Source: Paenibacillus assamensis DSM 18201 (GTDB taxonomy: Bacteria; Bacillota; Bacilli; Paenibacillales; Paenibacillaceae). Taken from it: DNA of 64,000 bases. Location: contig NZ_AULU01000006.1 of NCBI RefSeq assembly GCF_000422445.1, positions 124,001 through 188,000 of the forward strand, read 5' to 3'. A model generated the notes under the pieces. That model saw only the letters and a list, made by a program, of their open reading frames with translations, ran no database searches and had not been told where the DNA came from. Made by a program: the position numbers and the translations under genes. This document shows positions 11,601 to 20,119 of the stretch, piece by piece. Position 1 is the first letter of the stretch, and each line of letters starts with the position of its first letter.

Positions 11601-14329
11601 TACTTGTGACGTTCCAGACAAATGTAGTTACTGTCCCTGTACCACCGACATTAGTGAATCAAGCAACAGCTTCTTTCACTTCGGGAACTTTCACAGGAAC
11701 TTCCACTTCTAACACTATAGTAATTGCCGTCTACCAGCCTGCTCTAACTTTAGGGAAGAGCTCTGAATTAACGAATGCATCCATAGGAGATACATTCACG
11801 TATACGATTCAAGTTAGCAATACGGGCAATATTGCAGCGAATATTACATTAACGGATCCGATACCTAATGGGGCTGTTTTCGTTCCGAACTCTGTTCTTG
11901 TAGGTGGAACACCTTTACCGAGTGCTGACCCGCAGGTTGGATTCAGTATTGGCAGCTTAGCAGCTAATGCAAGTGTGCCAGTCACGTTCCAAGTAAATGT
12001 CGTCTCCCAGCCAGTACCTCCTGTACTATCCAACCAAGCAACTGCAGCCTTTACGTTTACATTACCAGATGCAAGAACGTTGAATGGAAGTGCTTCATCG
12101 AATATCGTAAATGTCCCGGTCTCTGTTCCAGATGTCTCTCTCACTCAGATGGCTAATCGAACGAGTGTGTCTGTTGGTGATATTATTACCTACAATATTA
12201 CCGCTACGAATAATGGAATCCAAGGACTCACGACTGTTGTCATTACGGAACCAATTCCAGCAGGCACTTCATTCGTTTCTGGCAGTGTGACGATAAACGG
12301 AACACCAATACCTGGAGCAGATCCTTCTGTTGGTATACCTGTAGGCTCGCTAAATTCAGGTCAATCTGTACTCGTTTCGTATCAGTTGCTAGTTAATTCG
12401 GTACCATCTCCGCCAAACGTGACTACTCAGCCAACGATAACCTTTACACGCGGAACATTTACGGGATCGACTGTGGCCGATCCGCTTAGCATATCTGTGT
12501 TCGAGGCGACGCTGGCAGCAGCAAAAAGCGCCAACCATGCTGCGACAAGTGTCGGAGATACAGTAACGTATACCGTAGTTGTAACGAATACTGGAAATAT
12601 TACAGCAAGTGCTGTCGTGACCGATCCTCTGCCAGCGAATGTCGTATTTATTCAGAATAGTGTAACGGTGAATGGTGTACCAGTCGCTGGAGCCAATCCA
12701 ACCTTAGGTATTCCAGTTTCAAGCAATCCGAGCGAAAATGTGACGGTTACATTCCAAGTTAACGTTGTTTCCTTGCCAGATGGTGGAAATATGAGCAATC
12801 AAGCATCCGTTCCTTATTCCTTCCAATTGCCAGATGGAGGAACGAAAAGTGGCAATATTGTATCCAATACGGTGACGATTCCTGTATTCCTGCCTAATCT
12901 AGATGTAGTTAAAGGTACAATCACAACGGAGGCGGCGATAGGAGATACGATTACGTACAGTGTACTGCTTGCGAATACGAGCATCGAACCAGTTACGAAT
13001 GTTATTGTTAACGATCCGCTGCCAACTGGAGCAAGTTTTGTAGCGGGTAGTGTAACGGTGAATGGTGCCTCTATACCAGATGCGAATCCAGCGACAGGTG
13101 TATTTGTTGGGGTGATTGAGGTAAGTGCAACGGCAACAGTAACCTATCAACTAACTGTCGTTGCATTGCCACCAACGCAATCGATTGATAATACAGCTAG
13201 CGCATCGTTCTCGTTAGGTTCCTATAGTGCGACCGTCCCATCAAATCCAGTGTCTGTTCCTGTGTATGAAGCGAGAATTGCCGCCTTAAAGAGCGCATCA
13301 CGCTCAGTAGCAACGGTAGGGGATACGGTACAGTATACGATCGTTGTATCAAATACAGGAAATACAGCTGCGACGGCTGTGTTCACGGACGCAACGCCAG
13401 TAGGCAGCGTATTTGTCCCAGGCAGTGTGACGATAAACGGGGCGGCCCAGCCTACTGCTAATCCAAATACGGGATTTGCGATTAGTACGATTGGGGCAAG
13501 TGGTTCTGTGACTGTTGCTTTCCAAATTAATATCGTATCACTGCCGCCATCTCAAGAGCTGCTTAATCAGGCGGATGTTGATTATACGTACGCTTTACCA
13601 TCCGGACGCACCATAAGCGGGCTAATCCAATCGAATACAGTGACCATTCCAGTTTCATCACCCGATGTGACGATTGCCAAGTCTGCTGATGCAACTGTTG
13701 CCGTGTTTAATGATGTTGTGACCTATACAATTACCGTGACGAATAATGGTATTGAAACGGTAAATAATGCAGTAGTTTTTGATCCAATTCCAGCAGGCAG
13801 TGAATTTATTTCAGGGAGTGTCATCGTCAATAACGTAAGCGTACCTGATAGCCAGCCTACTTCGGGCATCGATCTTAATACAATTGCACCGGGACAAACA
13901 GAAACGGTTAAATTCCAAGTGCGTGTCGTTTCTTTGCCGGACCCTCCTGCCTTATCAAATCAAGCTACCGTGAGCTTTACATCTGGCACATTTACAGGCA
14001 CGTCCATTTCAAATACGGTAACCGTTGCGGTCGTTCAAGCTATAATTACGGTGACCAAAACAATAAGCCAAAGTGAAGCCACAGTCGGGGATACAGTCAC
14101 CTATACACTGGTGGCACGAAATGATGGTAATATAGGGGCCTCAACGGTGCTAACCGATCCGATTGCAGAAGGAGGTACCTTTGTCCCAGGCAGTGTTACG
14201 ATTGATGGCGTACCGTCTCCAGCATCTAATCCACAGACGGGGATTACGTTGAGCAATATTGCTCCTGGAACGTCGACGACAGTAACATTCCAAGTTGAAG
14301 TGACGTCGCTCCCCCCCTCGACAGGCTGA
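5693..14329 (+). CDS. Giant DUF11-repeat protein, probable spore/cell-surface structural protein (5' part of a frameshifted gene)
   Basis: The 2878-residue product has a unique N-terminal domain (about 1-345, opening MAFVVRYSDNQRGAITFTGN) and then 20 tandem repeats of about 125-130 residues. Each repeat carries a VGDTITYTVxxxNTG core, an xVTDPIPxGTxFVPNSV strand and a TVTFQVNV strand, the pattern of the DUF11/conserved repeat domain family of Ig-like beta modules. Repeats alternate between one ending in a YSYxLPxGRT strand and one ending in FTSGTFTGTSTSN. It is almost cysteine-free. There is no signal peptide, sortase motif or transmembrane segment. The ATG follows AGGGCGG. The frame is lost within repeat 20 at a C7 run, and the same repeat continues in the next frame. 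Related giant proteins with this N-terminus occur in spore-forming bacilli. The function is unknown to me, and a spore-surface role is inferred from the promoter. Confidence 0.85.
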   Translation: MAFVVRYSDNQRGAITFTGNTLGLSRSDTVGVPGTLDSIGAFTTVDTSLRFGTYPFGTTSNYTSNSAAAVLVIPSGSTVLYAELIWGGTYVNGNVNLTANINNPVTLRTPAGTSFSIQPDSATAQSVTMATGILGYVRSANVTSIITSAGTGTYTVGNVVGTIVVPDDTSNHAGWTLAVVYLNPTLPFRNMSLRVGSLYISAGGSAVSTSITGFATPTSGTVSGRALFSAQEGDANRTGDQAKFGPNTGNLTTLSGPNNFANNFFASQINKDDGTLDTSGTFGTRNAVNGAPGTNISGGRQGWDITNVDVSSTLSNNQTSAVLQLTSSGDAYLVNANALQININSPQVNLTKSTPSTFAVVGDNITYTVVITNTGSLNATNAVFTDIIPAGTTLVANSVRLNGNVLSNPNVSTGISIGTLAPGSTNTIQLTIRVASVPTGFQENNQAAVSYSFQSISGGSTVSGSSVSNVSSVPVLAPVINLVKTGSSIAATVGDTITYNIAVQNTGSISANVTVTDPIPSGSVFVPNSVRVGGVPVPGGNPVSGINSGNVPPNGTVNVSFDVNVTQVPTPQQLTNQASAAFTFQPPDGRTINGSSQSNTLSIPVSSPNVNVVKSTNVTEAVVGDVVTFVVNVTDSGISAVTNAVLIDPVPASGSFVAGSVTIAGVPQPLANPNTGIAIGTIAAGQTIPVTFQFKVDALPPTPSNWNNQATLSFTSGTFSGTSTSNLLVLPIYNSTVAAAKSVNQTVAQVGNTLTYSVQLSNTGNIASTVVLTDNIPSGTVFVPNSVTVNGVTQTGASPTVGIPVGSIAAGASSTVTFQVNVVSVPPSQQLNNQVSISYTFQTPSGRTTTRTGNSNTVSIPVSAPNVSIVKQTSRTVAAIGDTIRYTVNVRNQGVDNVTNAVLTDTFASGSTFVPNSVTVNGVSRPGTDPSSGLAIGTIAPGQTVPVTFEVSVDSIPQPSGTLLNQSTVLFTAGTFTGTSTSNTVSIAVFQPIISAAKQGSESRATVGDTITYTVTIQNTGNYAATATVTDTIPAGTAFIPNSVAVNGVPKPGSTPGTGILVGIIEPGGVATVTFQVNVASLPTPQILSNQATVSYSYLLPDGRTLIGSIQSNTSTIPVSSPSVGVALTANLPDVTVGDIITYMINTTNSGIANIDAVIASDQLAVGASFIAGSVVINGVPAPAEDPRTGIPIGVIAPGQSIPVTFQVRVDTLPPTAVLTTQAIVSYTSGTFSGTSASNALTIPVYEPTITAAKSADHTRATVGDTITYSFAVANTGNYAASAILTDTIPVGTTFVPNTVIISGVAQPDANPATGIALGTITAGETITVTFQVNVTSLPSPQTLNNQATIGYSYQLPSGRAVDKSIVSNPLSIPVSAPNISIVKSVDAVEATLNDILTYSLAITNDGFENVTNAIVSDTIATGSAFVLGSVIVGGASRPVANPENGINVGTIVPGQTLNVTFQVQVTSLPAPPFLTNTASVSFTSGTFTGSSTSNTSSVPIYDAIIQTTKSANLSNATVGDTITYTIAISNSGDVSANVVVTDPIPDGTIFVPNTVTINSVPIAGANIANGVNLGSVAPNTTSVLTFQLNIVSLPATQTISNSAVIDYSFTLPSGRIVSRSLTSNTVTIPVSNPDVNVTKASNVTAVVVGDEVVYSFVVRNNGIENVTNAILVDPIAPGSSFVTDSVLVDGFPRLGENPTTGITLGTIVPNQTVTISFSANVTELPPSQVLVDQATVSYTSGTFTGSSWSNSISITVYQPILAAAKQANETVATVGDIITYSIVVTNTGNINVIGTLIDNVPPGAVLLANSVIVNGEPRPGLNPATGIPLGTIEAGGSANVSFKINVTSLPSPQELVNQATVGYSYIAPDGRTLTGLVTSNPVTIPVSSPNLTLSKASNYTSVGVGDTIIYSISLSNSGVAPVTDVTLTDSIPDGTSFVPNSVTINGIPIPTADPQTGITIGAIATSTTVLVTFQTNVVTVPVPPTLVNQATASFTSGTFTGTSTSNTIVIAVYQPALTLGKSSELTNASIGDTFTYTIQVSNTGNIAANITLTDPIPNGAVFVPNSVLVGGTPLPSADPQVGFSIGSLAANASVPVTFQVNVVSQPVPPVLSNQATAAFTFTLPDARTLNGSASSNIVNVPVSVPDVSLTQMANRTSVSVGDIITYNITATNNGIQGLTTVVITEPIPAGTSFVSGSVTINGTPIPGADPSVGIPVGSLNSGQSVLVSYQLLVNSVPSPPNVTTQPTITFTRGTFTGSTVADPLSISVFEATLAAAKSANHAATSVGDTVTYTVVVTNTGNITASAVVTDPLPANVVFIQNSVTVNGVPVAGANPTLGIPVSSNPSENVTVTFQVNVVSLPDGGNMSNQASVPYSFQLPDGGTKSGNIVSNTVTIPVFLPNLDVVKGTITTEAAIGDTITYSVLLANTSIEPVTNVIVNDPLPTGASFVAGSVTVNGASIPDANPATGVFVGVIEVSATATVTYQLTVVALPPTQSIDNTASASFSLGSYSATVPSNPVSVPVYEARIAALKSASRSVATVGDTVQYTIVVSNTGNTAATAVFTDATPVGSVFVPGSVTINGAAQPTANPNTGFAISTIGASGSVTVAFQINIVSLPPSQELLNQADVDYTYALPSGRTISGLIQSNTVTIPVSSPDVTIAKSADATVAVFNDVVTYTITVTNNGIETVNNAVVFDPIPAGSEFISGSVIVNNVSVPDSQPTSGIDLNTIAPGQTETVKFQVRVVSLPDPPALSNQATVSFTSGTFTGTSISNTVTVAVVQAIITVTKTISQSEATVGDTVTYTLVARNDGNIGASTVLTDPIAEGGTFVPGSVTIDGVPSPASNPQTGITLSNIAPGTSTTVTFQVEVTSLPPSTG
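14311..14317 (+). other. C7 homopolymer at the frameshift point of the giant gene
   Basis: Seven consecutive C residues fall where the repeat homology jumps from one frame to the next. One extra C here would restore a continuous repeat (LPP, then LTNEAAATIQFEPYSGRT). The upstream frame stops 12 bases later at 14327-14329. The cause may be a sequencing error, a mutation, slippage-based phase variation or transcriptional slippage. Confidence 0.85.
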
Positions 14330-14406
14330 CGAACGAGGCGGCAGCAACGATACAATTTGAGCCATATAGCGGGAGAACGGTCATTTTACAGACTTCGTCT
14401 AATCAA

Positions 14407-16407
14407 GTGGCCGTGCCCGTCTATGACTCTGCCGTCAGCCTAGTGAAGCTAGTGGATGTTCCAGATGCGATTTCTGGTGAAATGGTTCAGTTTACGATTA
14501 TTTTGACGAACAATTCGGCCAGAACGATAAGGCAAGCGGTTTTGACGAATGTATTAACTGAATACTCTCGATATGTCCCAGACAGTATTGTTATTCAAGG
14601 AGTAAAACAAACACAAACAACGCCTTATGCCATCTTACTTGCTGACATCAATCCAGGTGAGGAAGTTGTTATTCAATATTCCGTATTGATTACTTATGTG
14701 CCTGAACGAGAGACAACGAGTACACAAGCGAATCTATCGTATCAAGTAAGTGGAGAACAAGAATTGATCCGTTCAAATATCATTTATGTGGAACTGTTTC
14801 CTTCCGGAGTACAATTGTCGAAGCAGGCAGAAGCGTCTGTCGTCATGGTAGGTAGTCAGTTTACTTATCAAATTGATGCTGTGCATAATGGAGTACTATC
14901 TGGAGAACTGCTTATTTTTGATAAATTACCAACTGAAGTAGAATATATTCCGGGCAGCTTGTTCGTAAACGGAGAACCGAGGCTTGGTGAATCGCCAGAA
15001 ACAGGAGTGTTGTGGAAACCATTTACGATCGGTCAGGTTGTGAGGGTGCAGTTCGATGTGCGAGTACTTGCAAGACCGAGCTCAGGAAAGCTTCTAAATG
15101 AGGTAGGGGCATTATTTACGATTGATTTGCAAAGTGGACGTAAAGCTGTCAGCACGTATTCTGCACAAGCAGAGCAAATCATTGTGTCTGAGCCGCTGAT
15201 CGTACGAAAATCTGCCTCTGCTTCTGTCATTCAAGTTGGTTCTGAAGTGGCGTATACGATTGTAATTACAAATATATTGACACATCCGCTTTACAATTTG
15301 CTTGTCGTTGATCTGCTGCCGAGTGGTTTGCAGTGGATACCTGACAGTGTTACCATTAACGGATTGCCTGATATGAATAGGTTCGACGTGGCTGCGGGTA
15401 TTCCTATTGGAACGATTGAAGCGGGGAGTACGATCACAATCACATTTAGAGTAAAGCTTGCTCAGTATGCAGCAAATAGGATTTTGGTAAATCAAGCATC
15501 GGTTAGATATTCGGCTGAACAAATCCAAGGGTCTGTTTCTTCCAATAGAGTCGCGATTACCGCAGAACCAGGTCCACCGATTCCGCCGCCACCACCAATT
15601 GACCCAGATCGCAATAAAAAGGTGAGCGTGTATTTGAATCCTAGGAGCATTCCTCAGATCGTCTTTGTTGGCGATGTCATTAATCTGGAATATGTCATTG
15701 ACAATATTTCAAATGATGATTTATTCAATCTCTTATTGAAGTTTACTATGAATGCAAATGCTGCTTTCGTTATTGACAGCTTGATGGTGAATGGAATACC
15801 GTTGGACGAAAATCCATTTGCCGGACTTATCGTCGAACGATTAAAGAAAGGCGAGAAGATTATTGTTCGTTTCCAAATACGAATCCTTCCGTTGCGTGAT
15901 GGCAGTAACTTAGTCATTGGAGGTAATATTTCATACGACTATCGTTGGGTGGATGGAGTGATCACATTAGGTCAAGTCGCTATAACCTCAGATAGCGTTC
16001 CGCTGTATGATCCTTCGATAACCGTTGTGAAGTCAACTTCTTCAAAAGTCGTAACGGTAGGCGATACGATTAGCTATGCTATTGCGATTCAAAATACAGG
16101 AAATATGAATTTGTCACTAGAAGTGGTGGATCAACTGCCTTCTAACCTAAGGCTGGTGTCTGATACGCTTACAGTTGATGGAGTAAGGCAGAAAGATTGT
16201 GTCTTAGCGGATGGGATTCATATTTCGAATGTGGAATCAAATGAGATTGTCCATATACAATATAAAGCGAGAGTGACCCAGTATCGGGAAGGTATAATTT
16301 CGAATACAGCATACGTAATTTCGACAGCTGTCGTTGGTACGATTAGTAGGGAATTTCCGTACTATTCAAATACCGTCGAGGTTATTCTACAGGAAGATGA
16401 AGAATAA
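14407..16407 (+). CDS. C-terminal part of the giant DUF11-repeat protein (other side of the frameshift)
   Basis: This frame holds five further, more divergent DUF11-type repeats (cores such as VGSQFTYQIDAVHNG and VGDTISYAIAIQNTG). A proline-rich linker (GPPIPPPPPIDP) precedes the last two. The chain ends in SNTVEVILQEDEE, with no sortase signal, SLH domain or membrane anchor. Repeat homology extends upstream of 14407 to about 14317 in this frame, and no ribosome binding site precedes 14407. It is therefore the tail of the preceding gene and not an independent gene. With one base inserted, the whole protein would be about 3570 residues with roughly 25 repeats. A terminator follows. Confidence 0.8.
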   Translation: MAVPVYDSAVSLVKLVDVPDAISGEMVQFTIILTNNSARTIRQAVLTNVLTEYSRYVPDSIVIQGVKQTQTTPYAILLADINPGEEVVIQYSVLITYVPERETTSTQANLSYQVSGEQELIRSNIIYVELFPSGVQLSKQAEASVVMVGSQFTYQIDAVHNGVLSGELLIFDKLPTEVEYIPGSLFVNGEPRLGESPETGVLWKPFTIGQVVRVQFDVRVLARPSSGKLLNEVGALFTIDLQSGRKAVSTYSAQAEQIIVSEPLIVRKSASASVIQVGSEVAYTIVITNILTHPLYNLLVVDLLPSGLQWIPDSVTINGLPDMNRFDVAAGIPIGTIEAGSTITITFRVKLAQYAANRILVNQASVRYSAEQIQGSVSSNRVAITAEPGPPIPPPPPIDPDRNKKVSVYLNPRSIPQIVFVGDVINLEYVIDNISNDDLFNLLLKFTMNANAAFVIDSLMVNGIPLDENPFAGLIVERLKKGEKIIVRFQIRILPLRDGSNLVIGGNISYDYRWVDGVITLGQVAITSDSVPLYDPSITVVKSTSSKVVTVGDTISYAIAIQNTGNMNLSLEVVDQLPSNLRLVSDTLTVDGVRQKDCVLADGIHISNVESNEIVHIQYKARVTQYREGIISNTAYVISTAVVGTISREFPYYSNTVEVILQEDEE

Positions 16408-16478
16408 GACGTAGAACAAAGACAACTAGCAACGTTGAACATCAGTCTTGTTGGATAGATAAATCATGTGAAATAAAA

Positions 16479-16520
16479 ATATCCCGCATCACTTTTAGAC
16501 AGTGGTGTGGGATATTTTTT
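16479..16520. terminator. Bidirectional terminator between the giant gene and mtnB
   Basis: A 14-bp stem with two G-U pairs (arms 16479-16492 and 16502-16515) is followed by six T on the plus strand. The A-rich sequence before it gives a T-rich tail on the minus strand for convergent mtnB. Confidence 0.85.
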
Positions 16521-16545
16521 GTACTTTTGCGTTTCGAATTAGATA

Positions 16546-17184
16546 CTAGCGGCGAAGCAGATCCATGCGATATACATATTCAAATAGGAATTCAAAGGCT
16601 TCAAGATGGCGCTTAGCTTCAAAGCTATTTGCCCCCCACGCATAAATACCATGATTGCGCAGTATAATCCCGGGAATACTCGGATTTAATTTTTTCGTGA
16701 CCTCAGGAACAATGCTTGGTATGTGTGCGTAATTGGGAACGATTGGGATCTCAATACGGGCATTTTCTTCCCAAATATTAAAAGCCTTGATTAGTTCTAC
16801 GGCTTGTACGGGAATAAAGCCTTGATCACCATACACTTCAGATACGATATTGTTAAATACCGTATGTACATGAAAAATGGCACCACAGCCAGTTAATCGA
16901 TAGATTTCGCAATGAATGAGTGTTTCAGCGCTTGGCTTCAATGAAGTAGCGTCTGTGGGCACACCATTTTCATTGACGAGCAAGTAGTCCTCAGGTGTAT
17001 GGACAGATTTATCTTTGCCACTCGCTGTAATTGCAAATTGAAACTGTCCATCTGTTATATCCCCAACTCTAACGGATAAGTTACCGCTCGTGCCAGGAAA
17101 CCAATGACGTGCAGCAAATTGTTCCTTGATGGAGCGTAGTTCTTGGAAAGCGTGCTGCTTCTGTTCGGATGAAAGAGTGATCAA
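16546..17184 (-). CDS. mtnB: Methylthioribulose-1-phosphate dehydratase
   Basis: The 212-residue class II aldolase-family protein catalyses dehydration of 5-methylthioribulose-1-phosphate in the methionine salvage pathway. Visible signatures are WFPGTSGNLSVR, ITASGKDK, the zinc-ligand histidines in HVHTVFNN and the later NHGIYAWG. The TTG at 17184 is chosen because AAGGGAG lies 9 bases before it. A longer reading from a TTG at 17208 has no binding site and exceeds the family length of about 210. It is the last gene of a mtnW-mtnX-mtnB run. No mtnD (acireductone dioxygenase) follows, and mtnA/mtnK are not in the window. Confidence 0.93.
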   Translation of the reverse strand: MITLSSEQKQHAFQELRSIKEQFAARHWFPGTSGNLSVRVGDITDGQFQFAITASGKDKSVHTPEDYLLVNENGVPTDATSLKPSAETLIHCEIYRLTGCGAIFHVHTVFNNIVSEVYGDQGFIPVQAVELIKAFNIWEENARIEIPIVPNYAHIPSIVPEVTKKLNPSIPGIILRNHGIYAWGANSFEAKRHLEAFEFLFEYVYRMDLLRR

Positions 17185-17226
17185 TGCACAGGGCTCCCTT
17201 CGACTCAATTAGAATGATAAAGTTAT

Positions 17227-17904
17227 TTAGGATGTTCGGGAAACAATAGATACAGATAAATGCTCAACTATATCATAGAACGTATCGAATGTTGCATGCG
17301 GGAGTCCAAGCTCTTCACACTTATCGATAAGCTGTGCACGAGCATATACAAATTCCACTAATTTCGCTGCGGCAAAGTCAGTAACACTATCGCCAATGAC
17401 GATTCGTTCATACTGCTCAGCAGGGAATTGACGAACGATAGTTGTTTTGCACATTCCACAATCATTTGTACATGGCTCTTGGCATGCATGCGGCCAGGTG
17501 ATTCGGATATGTTCTCCGCTGAAGTCACTGCCATTGCAATAAATATGATTGTGCGATATATCGAATGGTTCTAGCAATGGATAGACGAAGAAGTCAATTC
17601 CACCGCTTGTCACATAGAATTCAATCTCATGCTGTTTGCAGAAAGCTAGAAACTCCTTGAAGCCAGGTCGAATTACAGCTTGGTTAATAGCTTGGCGAAT
17701 GACCTGATCTTTCATAGAAGCGGGGAGTAAGGCGAACATTTGACCGACACCATCGCGAATGGAGATGCGTTCTGCTAGCACATCCTCAACGATATCCCGC
17801 CATCCTTCCGGATTAAAGTGCTTAATGAGCGCGACTATATTGTCATTGGCCGTTATCGTTCCATCAAAATCACAAAAGATGACTTTCTTCTTCATGTTGT
17901 TCAC
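17227..17904 (-). CDS. mtnX: 2-hydroxy-3-keto-5-methylthiopentenyl-1-phosphate phosphatase
   Basis: This HAD-superfamily phosphatase of about 225 residues has the nucleophile motif FCDFDGTIT near the N-terminus, [10 protein letters not shown] (motif II) and [12 protein letters not shown] (motif IV). The cysteine-rich [13 protein letters not shown] segment is typical of MtnX. It acts after MtnW in methionine salvage. The GTG at 17904 is chosen: it overlaps the mtnW stop (GTGA) and lies 7-8 bases after GGGGGAC. An ATG at 17895 (NNM, then KKKVIF) is the alternative, and an upstream ATG at 17919 has no binding site. Confidence 0.92.
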   Translation of the reverse strand: MNNMKKKVIFCDFDGTITANDNIVALIKHFNPEGWRDIVEDVLAERISIRDGVGQMFALLPASMKDQVIRQAINQAVIRPGFKEFLAFCKQHEIEFYVTSGGIDFFVYPLLEPFDISHNHIYCNGSDFSGEHIRITWPHACQEPCTNDCGMCKTTIVRQFPAEQYERIVIGDSVTDFAAAKLVEFVYARAQLIDKCEELGLPHATFDTFYDIVEHLSVSIVSRTS

Positions 17905-19118
17905 TCTTTTGTCCCCCATATTTGAATCGCTTGATGCAAGGCTTCGTGATGTTGTGCGTAATCGTTAAGGCTTATTCCTTGTAGAACAGCATCAATAGCT
18001 TGAACAAATGCTTGTCCACCTCCAGCTGCACCGAGTGGGTGTCCATGAACACCACCGCCTGCATTAACGACAACATCGATACCATAGTCGCGAATGATTA
18101 GCGGAACGAGCCCAGGATGAATGCCTGCAGATGGGACTGGGAAGCTTTGCTTCATTGGACGAGCTGTATCTAGACAAGCTTCGCGAATCCCTTGCGTATC
18201 TTCCAGCGGCATCGTCACTGATCCATATGGTGAAGGGAACAGCACGAAGTCAGCTCCAGCAAGACGGAGCAGCTTGCCCAGCAATAAGCGAGCTGAAATG
18301 CCGTAGTGCGGCGATGGGTAAAGCGCTCCTGCCATAGCCGGATGTGCCATAATCGGTACTGAAATATCAGGATCAGAAGCCAGTCCGTGTAGAGCATCAT
18401 ATCCATAGCTTAGTACATTGAACAGCAGTGCATTCGCACCTGCGTCAATAGCACGGCGTGCTTGATCGCGCAGTTCGAAGGTCGGCCCTGTCAAGTTCGC
18501 AGCATAGAGCAGCTTTTTGCCGGTTTCTTCTTCTACTTGTTTAGCGGCCTCTAGACAAACTTTAACTCGGTCTTGAATGGGTGTCAGCGGATTCTCAAAT
18601 AATATTTCGTCATCCTTAATGAGATCGACACCGCCTAACGCTTGCTGATGGAATTGTTCACGCAGAGCGCTAAGGTCATGACCGATAACAGATTTGAAAA
18701 TGCTCATAAGCAGTGGACGATTGTGTACACCCAACTGTTCTCGAATACCTGTGATCCCGAACTTTGGCCCTGAAAAGGCTTGCTGGAACGTAGATGACCA
18801 ATCCAGATCAAGCAGCTTCACGCGTCCGTCCATGGATAACTTACCAAATACGGTTACGAGCAGTGCGGGGATATCACGGCTGAAATTCACATCTGGATAA
18901 GCGATGCGAACATCAGCATAGCGTTCATTAGGTACGTCGCTTTCGTGAATATGTACATCAACGACACGGCCCAGATGCTTTTGCATCGAGGCCTTCTTCG
19001 TTTCTGGAATGTCTGTCCAACTGCCGACGGTTAATCCAACTGCAATACTTTCTGCTTTTTTATAAAAATCGGCACGATCATCATACAAGCGGTATGTTGC
19101 TACGCAAGTATTACTCAA
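17901..19118 (-). CDS. mtnW: 2,3-diketo-5-methylthiopentyl-1-phosphate enolase (RuBisCO-like protein)
   Basis: A 405-residue member of the RuBisCO large-subunit superfamily with the type IV RLP pattern. The [10 protein letters not shown] motif contains the lysine that is carbamylated and the acidic metal ligands. Later come AHPAMAGAL and [14 protein letters not shown], which bind the phosphate. It tautomerises the diketo intermediate of methionine salvage and does not fix CO2. Translation starts at a TTG overlapping the proC stop (TTGA), with GGGAGGG just upstream, so it is coupled to proC. No SAM riboswitch lies directly before it, unlike the usual control of this pathway in Bacillus. Confidence 0.95.
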   Translation of the reverse strand: MSNTCVATYRLYDDRADFYKKAESIAVGLTVGSWTDIPETKKASMQKHLGRVVDVHIHESDVPNERYADVRIAYPDVNFSRDIPALLVTVFGKLSMDGRVKLLDLDWSSTFQQAFSGPKFGITGIREQLGVHNRPLLMSIFKSVIGHDLSALREQFHQQALGGVDLIKDDEILFENPLTPIQDRVKVCLEAAKQVEEETGKKLLYAANLTGPTFELRDQARRAIDAGANALLFNVLSYGYDALHGLASDPDISVPIMAHPAMAGALYPSPHYGISARLLLGKLLRLAGADFVLFPSPYGSVTMPLEDTQGIREACLDTARPMKQSFPVPSAGIHPGLVPLIIRDYGIDVVVNAGGGVHGHPLGAAGGGQAFVQAIDAVLQGISLNDYAQHHEALHQAIQIWGTKE

Positions 19119-19987
19119 TGTATCTCCCTCCCAATCTCTTCGCCCATCTCAGCGGCACGAGTTCGAGCGCGATGCACTGCCGATTTCACCGCCTTTCCAA
19201 CACCGTTTTGATCCATTACAGTGAGAGCAGCTAATGTTGCTCCGCCAGGTGAACACACTTTACGTCGCAATTCGGCAGGCGATTCGCCTGTAAGTCGTAC
19301 CATTTCAGCCGCGCCACGAACAGTCTGAACGACTAAATCATGGGCTTGCTCAGGCTCTAGTCCTTCTTGGATGCCTGCTTCAATCATGGCTTCCATTAAA
19401 TAGTATACATAAGCAGGGCCACTCCCGGAAACCCCTGTTATCGCATCAATCGAAACTTCTTCTACTTCAGCGACGATTCCAATCGCTTGCAGCAGATTTA
19501 TCGCAATCTCACGCTGCTCAGCAGTTACCTCGGAAGAATAGCTTACACCTGTCGCGCCGAGACCTATTGTACTGGATGTGTTCGGCATGGTACGCACAAC
19601 CGCGATGGAACCGAGCATCCGCTGGAGTGAGTCAATGGAAAGCCCGGCGATGACGGAGATGACAAGGCAGTCTTCACGCAAAAGCGAGCGCAATTCATGA
19701 CATGCATCTCGTACATCTTTTGGCTTCATTGCTAAGACGATAATGTCTGCTTCGCTGAGCCAGCGGCGTTTCGTGTCCATATCGTTGTCAGCTTGGATAT
19801 GATAGCGTTGACGCAGTTCGGCTAAGCGTTCTTGGTTGCTGCGATTAATCATTTGGATCTGGCTAGGAGCAGTAATGGATTGCTTCAGCATGCCGCGGAC
19901 GATCGCTTCTGCTTGAGACCCTGCGCCGAAGAAACAGTAAGTTAGTGCTTTGTTGTTTGCCGTTGCATTTACAGTAGATTGGTTCAT
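19115..19987 (-). CDS. proC: Pyrroline-5-carboxylate reductase
   Basis: The 290-residue P5C reductase has an N-terminal Rossmann domain ([17 protein letters not shown]) and the family signature around [24 protein letters not shown] and a C-terminal helical dimer domain. It reduces pyrroline-5-carboxylate to proline with NAD(P)H, the last step after ProB and ProA. TAGGAGGT lies 9-10 bases before the ATG. The N-terminus carries about 12 extra polar residues before the Rossmann strand. Its stop overlaps the TTG of mtnW, so the last proline gene and the methionine-salvage genes share an mRNA. A long hairpin separates it from proA. Confidence 0.93.
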   Translation of the reverse strand: MNQSTVNATANNKALTYCFFGAGSQAEAIVRGMLKQSITAPSQIQMINRSNQERLAELRQRYHIQADNDMDTKRRWLSEADIIVLAMKPKDVRDACHELRSLLREDCLVISVIAGLSIDSLQRMLGSIAVVRTMPNTSSTIGLGATGVSYSSEVTAEQREIAINLLQAIGIVAEVEEVSIDAITGVSGSGPAYVYYLMEAMIEAGIQEGLEPEQAHDLVVQTVRGAAEMVRLTGESPAELRRKVCSPGGATLAALTVMDQNGVGKAVKSAVHRARTRAAEMGEEIGREIH

Positions 19988-20036
19988 TGTATAGAAACCT
20001 CCTATTTCAAATATGTGTGCAATTATTTGTATACAA

Positions 20037-20092
20037 GTAACCCGTCATTCCAAATCCTCGTGACTTAGATGGAGGAGGGGATGACGGGTTAC
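20037..20092 (-). terminator. Long hairpin between proA and proC, possible terminator of proBA
   Basis: The arms 20037-20048 and 20081-20092 (GTAACCCGTCAT/ATGACGGGTTAC) are perfect 12-mers, with a smaller inner stem TCCTC/GAGGA. In the direction of transcription only a short TTGT follows, so it is not a textbook terminator. A perfect palindrome TTGTATACAA (20027-20036) adjoins it on the proC side. Confidence 0.5.
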
Positions 20093-20119
20093 GGCACATA
20101 TGACGAATTACACTTGAGA

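Noticed and set aside
6412-14365. Many antisense open frames inside the giant repeat gene
   Set aside because: They recur with repeat spacing and mirror codon bias of the sense repeats; none has a binding site.
6729-16400. Repetitive DNA considered as CRISPR or satellite
   Set aside because: The period is about 380-390 bases (765 for the dimer), the repeats code for protein, and there are no short identical repeats with unique spacers.
14407-16407. Independent second gene for a smaller DUF11 protein
   Set aside because: Repeat homology continues upstream of any start codon in this frame, and there is no binding site or promoter.
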